A DNA stretch of 64,000 bases from Roseomonas elaeocarpi (GTDB lineage Bacteria; Pseudomonadota; Alphaproteobacteria; Acetobacterales; Acetobacteraceae). Below are positions 60,198 to 64,000 of the stretch, piece after piece. Below the pieces are notes generated by a model. It was given only the letters and a program-made list of their open reading frames with translations, did no database searches and had not been told where the DNA came from. The first letter of the stretch is position 1. Each line of letters begins with the position of its first letter. Both the position numbers and the translations under genes were made by a program. The stretch spans positions 62,001 to 126,000 of the forward strand of contig NZ_JBHLUN010000002.1 of NCBI RefSeq assembly GCF_042433915.1. Reading direction: 5' to 3'.

Positions 60198-61649
60198 TCA
60201 GATCTCCTGGCTCTCAGGCGCGGTAAGCAGGTCCTCGATCCAGCCCGCAATGGCGCAGAGCGACGCGTCGTGCTCGCGGAAGCCGCAGAGTTGCAGCCCG
60301 AGCGGGAGCTCCTCGCTGGCAAGAAGCGGCATGGAGAAGGCAGGGGCCGCCACCATGGTCCAGGGCAAGGGATAGGAGCGCGAGCCGGTGAAGGCATGAT
60401 CGCGGATCGCCGGACCGGACGAGGACAGGGCCAGGAAGCCATCGGCGCGGGCGCGCAGGGCCTCGACCTTCACGCGCAGCTCGGCGCGACGGTTCAGCGC
60501 ACGCTCATAGGCGGCCGCGTCCATCGCGGCGGCGTGGCGCAGCAGGTGCTGGATGCGACCACCCACCATGGCCGTCCCATGTCCCGCCACGTAGGTCCGC
60601 AGCGGCCAGCGGGCTTCCCAGGCCAGGATATCGTAGGAGTAGTCGTTCGCGTCGGCGAGCTCAGCTTCCAGGGCCGCCACCTCGGTATCAGCATGGCGGT
60701 CGAGGATCCGCACCCCTGCGGTCGCGATCCGTGCCAGCGCAGACTCGAAAGCGGCACGGGAATCCGGCGGCGTTTCAGCCCATCCCTGCATGTCCAGGCG
60801 CACCAGCACCTCGGGGCGACGCGGCGCCGGCGCTTCGACGGGGCCCTGGAGGCCCGGGTGCGGCGCATTGCCGCCGACGCCAGCGGCGATGGCCATGGCA
60901 CCCGCCCAGGCATCGGCGCGCGAGGCCGCGATGATGCCCAAGTGGTCCTGCGACAGGGCCAGCGGCGTGACGCCGCCAGTGTTCAGTGCGTCATGGCTGG
61001 GCTTGAAGCCCCAGGCGCCGCAGTATCCGGCGGGCCGGATCGTGGACGCCTGGGTCTGCGTGCCCAGCGCCAGGCTGACCATGCCAGCCCCCACGGCGGC
61101 GGCCGAGCCCGAGGAGGAGCCACCGGGCGTGCGCGCGGTGTCATAAGGGTTGCGGGTGGGACCAGAATTGCCCACCGCGAACTCCGTGGTCACCGTCTTG
61201 CCCAGCACCACCGCACCTGCCTGGCGCAGCGCCAGCACGGCCGCCGCATCGCGCCGCGAGTGCCAGCCTTGGTAGATCGGGCTGTTCATTTCGGTCGGGA
61301 AGTCGGCTGTCTCGATCATGTCCTTGATTGCCACCGGCATGCCGTCGATGGGCGAGAGCGGCGTTCCCGCAGCCCAGCGCAGGGTAGCCGCCGCCGCCGC
61401 CGCGCGGGCCGCCGCGAGGTCATGCCGCACGAAGGCCCGCACCGATGGCTCGTGCTGGACCATTGCCGTGAGGCAGCGTTCAAGAAACGCCGTGGGCGTA
61501 TCAGTGCCAGCACGGAATGCAGCAACGGCGCCACTGAAGGAGCGCGAAAGCCCCTCCTCCGGCGCGTAGGCGATGCGACGCGGGACGATGTCGGCCGGGA
61601 GCGGCGGGACAGCCCATTCGGCGGCTTCGGAAGCGCTGGTCTGGGACAT
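60198..61649 (-). CDS. Amidase-signature hydrolase (1)
   Basis: The 483-residue protein belongs to the amidase signature family. The catalytic lysine is in PVAIKDMIE, and the glycine-serine core TPGGSSSGSAAAVGAGMVSL with the following TQTQASTIRPA holds the Ser-cisSer-Lys triad. The ATG at 61649 has AGGAG nine bases upstream. It hydrolyses an amide to acid and ammonia; the substrate is unknown. It is a paralogue of the next gene upstream. Confidence 0.92.
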   Translation of the reverse strand: MSQTSASEAAEWAVPPLPADIVPRRIAYAPEEGLSRSFSGAVAAFRAGTDTPTAFLERCLTAMVQHEPSVRAFVRHDLAAARAAAAAATLRWAAGTPLSPIDGMPVAIKDMIETADFPTEMNSPIYQGWHSRRDAAAVLALRQAGAVVLGKTVTTEFAVGNSGPTRNPYDTARTPGGSSSGSAAAVGAGMVSLALGTQTQASTIRPAGYCGAWGFKPSHDALNTGGVTPLALSQDHLGIIAASRADAWAGAMAIAAGVGGNAPHPGLQGPVEAPAPRRPEVLVRLDMQGWAETPPDSRAAFESALARIATAGVRILDRHADTEVAALEAELADANDYSYDILAWEARWPLRTYVAGHGTAMVGGRIQHLLRHAAAMDAAAYERALNRRAELRVKVEALRARADGFLALSSSGPAIRDHAFTGSRSYPLPWTMVAAPAFSMPLLASEELPLGLQLCGFREHDASLCAIAGWIEDLLTAPESQEI

Positions 61650-61801
61650 GGCAGGCAACTCCTGTGCAAGACATTGAAGGCCAGGGGGATGGAGAGGTGC
61701 GGCGGGGATCAACCGTGGCGGAGCGCTGCGGCACCGGGCGTTACACGCACCGCCCTGGCGATGCGGGTGCCGACCCACGCGAACCGCACCGCAGCTACCG
61801 C

Positions 61802-63082
61802 TCAGCTCAAGGCGCGGCGCACCGTCTCAGCGGCGCTGCAGAGCGCGGCATCCTCGCGGAACTGTCCGACGAGTTGCAGGCCCAGCGGCATGCCGCGCGG
61901 CCCCTGCAGCACCGGCAGCGACAGCGCCGGAACGTAGAGCGCCGTCCAAAGCGTGTTGAATACCGGATCGCCGGTGACGGTGAGGCCGCTGAGCGCCTCG
62001 CCACGGGCACTGGGCGTCAGGACGACGTCCAGGCCACGCGTCAGGCTGGCGTATTCGCGTCGCATCTCCGCCAGCCGATCCAGCGCGGCATGGTAGTCGC
62101 GGCGCGTGACCCGCAAACCGTCGCCGGCGCGACCCTCCACGAGCACCGGGCTGAGCATCGCACCACGCTCGGTGCGCTCCCAGGCGATGGAACGTGCGAA
62201 CTCGTAGCCCGACACGGTGCGGTGCAACGTCAGCACGTCAGCGAAGCCGGCCGGCAATTCGAGGTCGCTGATCCGGGCACCCGCCCGCCTGAGCCGCTCG
62301 GCGGCGTCCTCGATCGCGGTCCGGGTCGTGGGTTCCGCCTGATCCCAGAAGGGGCTGCGGCAGAAGCCAATCCGCAGGTCACCCAGGGGTGGCGGCGCGA
62401 ATTCTTCGACAGGCTGCCGCAGCAGGGCGGCGCGCGACAGCACGATATCCTCCACGCCCTGCGTCATCAGTCCCAGGGTGTCGAAGCTGCTGGCACAGTC
62501 ATAAACGCCGGAGCGGGTGAACTCACCGAAACTCGGCTTGTAGCCTACTACGCCGCAGAACGAGGCCGGGCGCAGAACCGACCCGGTCGTCTGCGTGCCC
62601 AGCGCCAGTGGTACCATGCCGGCGCCGACTGCCGCGGCCGAGCCGGACGAGGAGCCACCGGGCGTGCTGTTCGGGTCGTGCGGGTTGCGCGTCTTGCCGG
62701 GGTGGAAATGCGCGAGCTCGGTGGACACCGTCTTGCCGAAGCAGACCGCACCACCCTCGCGCAGCAGCGCCACGCAGCCGGCATCACGCGGGGAACGATA
62801 GCCCTCGAAGATCGGGGTACCATGGGTGGTGGGGAGCCCGAAGACCTCGATGATGTCCTTCACGCCGAAGGGAATGCCATGCATCGGCCCGGCAACGGGT
62901 GAACGGTCACGGTGGCGCGCCTCGGCCAGCGCGCCCTCGGCATCCAGCGCCTGCCAGGCCTGTACCGCCGGTTCGCGCTCGGCAATGCGGTCGAGGCAGA
63001 GGCGCGTCAGTGCCTCGGCCGTCAGGTCGCCGCGTGCGATCCGCCGCGCAGCCTCGGCGATGGTGGGAGCGGGGGATGTCAT
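61802..63082 (-). CDS. Amidase-signature hydrolase (2)
   Basis: The 426-residue protein has the triad regions GIPFGVKDIIEVFG, TPGGSSSGSAAAVGAGMVPL and TQTTGSVLRPA. It is clearly related to the amidase at 60198-61649 but about 57 residues shorter. It starts 11 bp after the ATPase stop. The 152 bp before the next amidase contain no gene that I can see. Confidence 0.92.
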   Translation of the reverse strand: MTSPAPTIAEAARRIARGDLTAEALTRLCLDRIAEREPAVQAWQALDAEGALAEARHRDRSPVAGPMHGIPFGVKDIIEVFGLPTTHGTPIFEGYRSPRDAGCVALLREGGAVCFGKTVSTELAHFHPGKTRNPHDPNSTPGGSSSGSAAAVGAGMVPLALGTQTTGSVLRPASFCGVVGYKPSFGEFTRSGVYDCASSFDTLGLMTQGVEDIVLSRAALLRQPVEEFAPPPLGDLRIGFCRSPFWDQAEPTTRTAIEDAAERLRRAGARISDLELPAGFADVLTLHRTVSGYEFARSIAWERTERGAMLSPVLVEGRAGDGLRVTRRDYHAALDRLAEMRREYASLTRGLDVVLTPSARGEALSGLTVTGDPVFNTLWTALYVPALSLPVLQGPRGMPLGLQLVGQFREDAALCSAAETVRRALS

Positions 63083-63093
63083 GCGCGTGCCTT

Positions 63094-64000
63094 TCAGGCG
63101 GCCAACAGGCGGATGCGATCCGGCGCGACCCAATGGTAAAGCGTGGCGCCCGGGTGCAGGCCCTCGGCGCTGAAGCTGTGCAGGCGGAAGCGGTGCTCGC
63201 CGGATCGGGCCCAGATCTCGTGCGCGCCGCCGGTGTAGAGCAGCTTCTCCACGCGGCTCTCGAACAGGTTGGGTACGTCAACCGGTGCGCTCGGCGCCAT
63301 CTGCCAGTCCTGCGGTCGGACGCTCAGCAGTACCGGCCCGGACACGGCGGCGTCGTGGGCGCAGCGCAGGCTCCGACCGGAGGCTCGCAGGTCGACCCCG
63401 TCGGCATGACTGCCGACGACCTCCGCCTCGATCAGGTTCGTGGTGCCGATGAAGCCCGCCACGAACCGGGATGCGGGACGCTCATAGATCTCAGCGGGGG
63501 TTCCGGTCTGCACGACGGCACCGGCGTTCATGACCACGATCCGATCACTCATGGTCATGGCCTCCATCTGGTCGTGGGTGACGAAGACGGTGGTCAGGCC
63601 GGTCTTTTCCTGGAGCTCCTTGAGCTCGATCCGCATTTCCTCGCGCAAGGCCGCGTCAAGGTTGCTCAGCGGCTCGTCCAGCAGCAGGACGTCAGGCTCG
63701 TAGACCAGGGCGCGCGCGAAGGAGACTCGCTGCTGCTGCCCACCCGAGAGTTGTCCTGGGTAGCGCCCGGCCAAGGGGGTCAGGCGCACAAGCCGCAGCG
63801 CCTCCTCGACGCGGCGACGCCGCTCATCCTTGCCGACGCGCCGCAGGCGCAGCCCGTAGGCGACATTCTCGGCCACTGTCATGTGTGGCCAAAGACCGTA
63901 GCTCTGAAACACCATCCCAAGATTGCGCTGGCTGGTGGGTACGGACACGCCGGCTGCGGGGTCGCTGACGGTGCGACCACCGATCCGGATGGTGCCCGAG
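63094..64000 (-). CDS. PotA/FbpC-like ABC ATPase, 5'-partial
   Basis: The frame is open to base 64000, so the start lies outside. The visible 302 residues include the Q-loop LGMVFQSYGLWPHMTVAENV, signature LSGGQQQRVSFARAL, Walker B LLLDEPLSNLDAAL, switch histidine in FVTHDQMEAM and a TOBE-like C-terminus. Walker A is beyond the window. It belongs to the spermidine/iron-type ATPases, not to the peptide type expected for a family-5 binding protein, although it is in the same operon as one. Confidence 0.9.
   Translation of the reverse strand, partial: SGTIRIGGRTVSDPAAGVSVPTSQRNLGMVFQSYGLWPHMTVAENVAYGLRLRRVGKDERRRRVEEALRLVRLTPLAGRYPGQLSGGQQQRVSFARALVYEPDVLLLDEPLSNLDAALREEMRIELKELQEKTGLTTVFVTHDQMEAMTMSDRIVVMNAGAVVQTGTPAEIYERPASRFVAGFIGTTNLIEAEVVGSHADGVDLRASGRSLRCAHDAAVSGPVLLSVRPQDWQMAPSAPVDVPNLFESRVEKLLYTGGAHEIWARSGEHRFRLHSFSAEGLHPGATLYHWVAPDRIRLLAA

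Noticed and set aside
59880..61937. 685-codon open frame on the plus strand
   Set aside because: Antisense to a well-supported amidase and binding protein; low-complexity Arg/Gly composition and no motifs.

Overview
The window is GC-rich, densely packed bacterial chromosome. Gene content (urtABCDE plus a complete urease cluster, many periplasmic-binding-protein ABC transporters, CaiB and MaoC CoA chemistry, DapA-family aldolases, FCD-type GntR regulators) and an IS5-type transposase remnant suggest an alphaproteobacterium, most likely Acetobacteraceae of the Roseomonas type. That assignment is inference from gene content; there is no rRNA or tRNA in the window to confirm it. Almost every gene lies in a tightly packed or overlapping operon, and the overall theme is scavenging of nitrogen-containing small molecules.

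Region by region. (1) 1-3953: a 5'-truncated FMN hydroxy-acid dehydrogenase, a decayed IS5 transposase and a creD remnant, a divergent NmrA-like reductase/AraC pair, and the first, broken copy of a 263-bp dispersed repeat. (2) 3954-13463, minus strand: a ten-gene operon read from a LacI-type repressor through tautomerase, acyl-CoA dehydrogenase, CoA-transferase, MaoC hydratase, amino-acid-type binding protein and permease, SDR, PuuE-like hydrolase and hydantoinase. Two DapA-family aldolase genes (13593-15425) are transcribed divergently, and two near-identical palindromic operators lie between. (3) 15472-21937, minus strand: a second module with the same enzyme classes (CaiB CoA-transferase, acyl-CoA dehydrogenase, two MaoC proteins, DapA-like aldolase, small barrel protein), a LysR regulator and a second binding protein. 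(4) 22104-37921: a urea system. A response regulator and a very large hybrid histidine kinase, whose sensor is an NCS1 transporter-like domain, face urtABCDE. UrtABCDE is followed, convergently, by ureDABCEFG and ureJ. (5) 38349-47531, minus strand: one nine-gene operon with a LacI regulator, a glutamine-amidotransferase-like protein, a BtpA-family protein, a PfkB sugar kinase and a complete oligopeptide-type ABC transporter. A promoter with an overlapping operator precedes it. (6) 47532-48268: the second, intact copy of the dispersed repeat. (7) 48269-54512, minus strand: a GntR regulator, class I glutamine amidotransferase, and a PotD-like binding protein, a metal-site-lacking M24 (creatinase-like) protein, a fused PotB-PotC permease and a PotA-like ATPase. 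(8) 54513-64000: an orphan family-5 binding protein behind a hairpin-rich 0.8-kb leader, a second GntR regulator, and an operon of a PotA-like ATPase (cut by the window end), two paralogous amidases and another family-5 binding protein.

Working model. The urea part is self-contained: UrtABCDE imports urea, urease splits it, UreJ probably supplies nickel, and the transporter-like kinase probably senses urea or a related compound. The hydantoinase/PuuE/CoA modules, the BtpA-PfkB-Dpp operon and the M24-Pot operon each look like complete but uncharacterised uptake-and-catabolism units. Their substrates cannot be read from the sequence. They are the best candidates for undescribed biology here.
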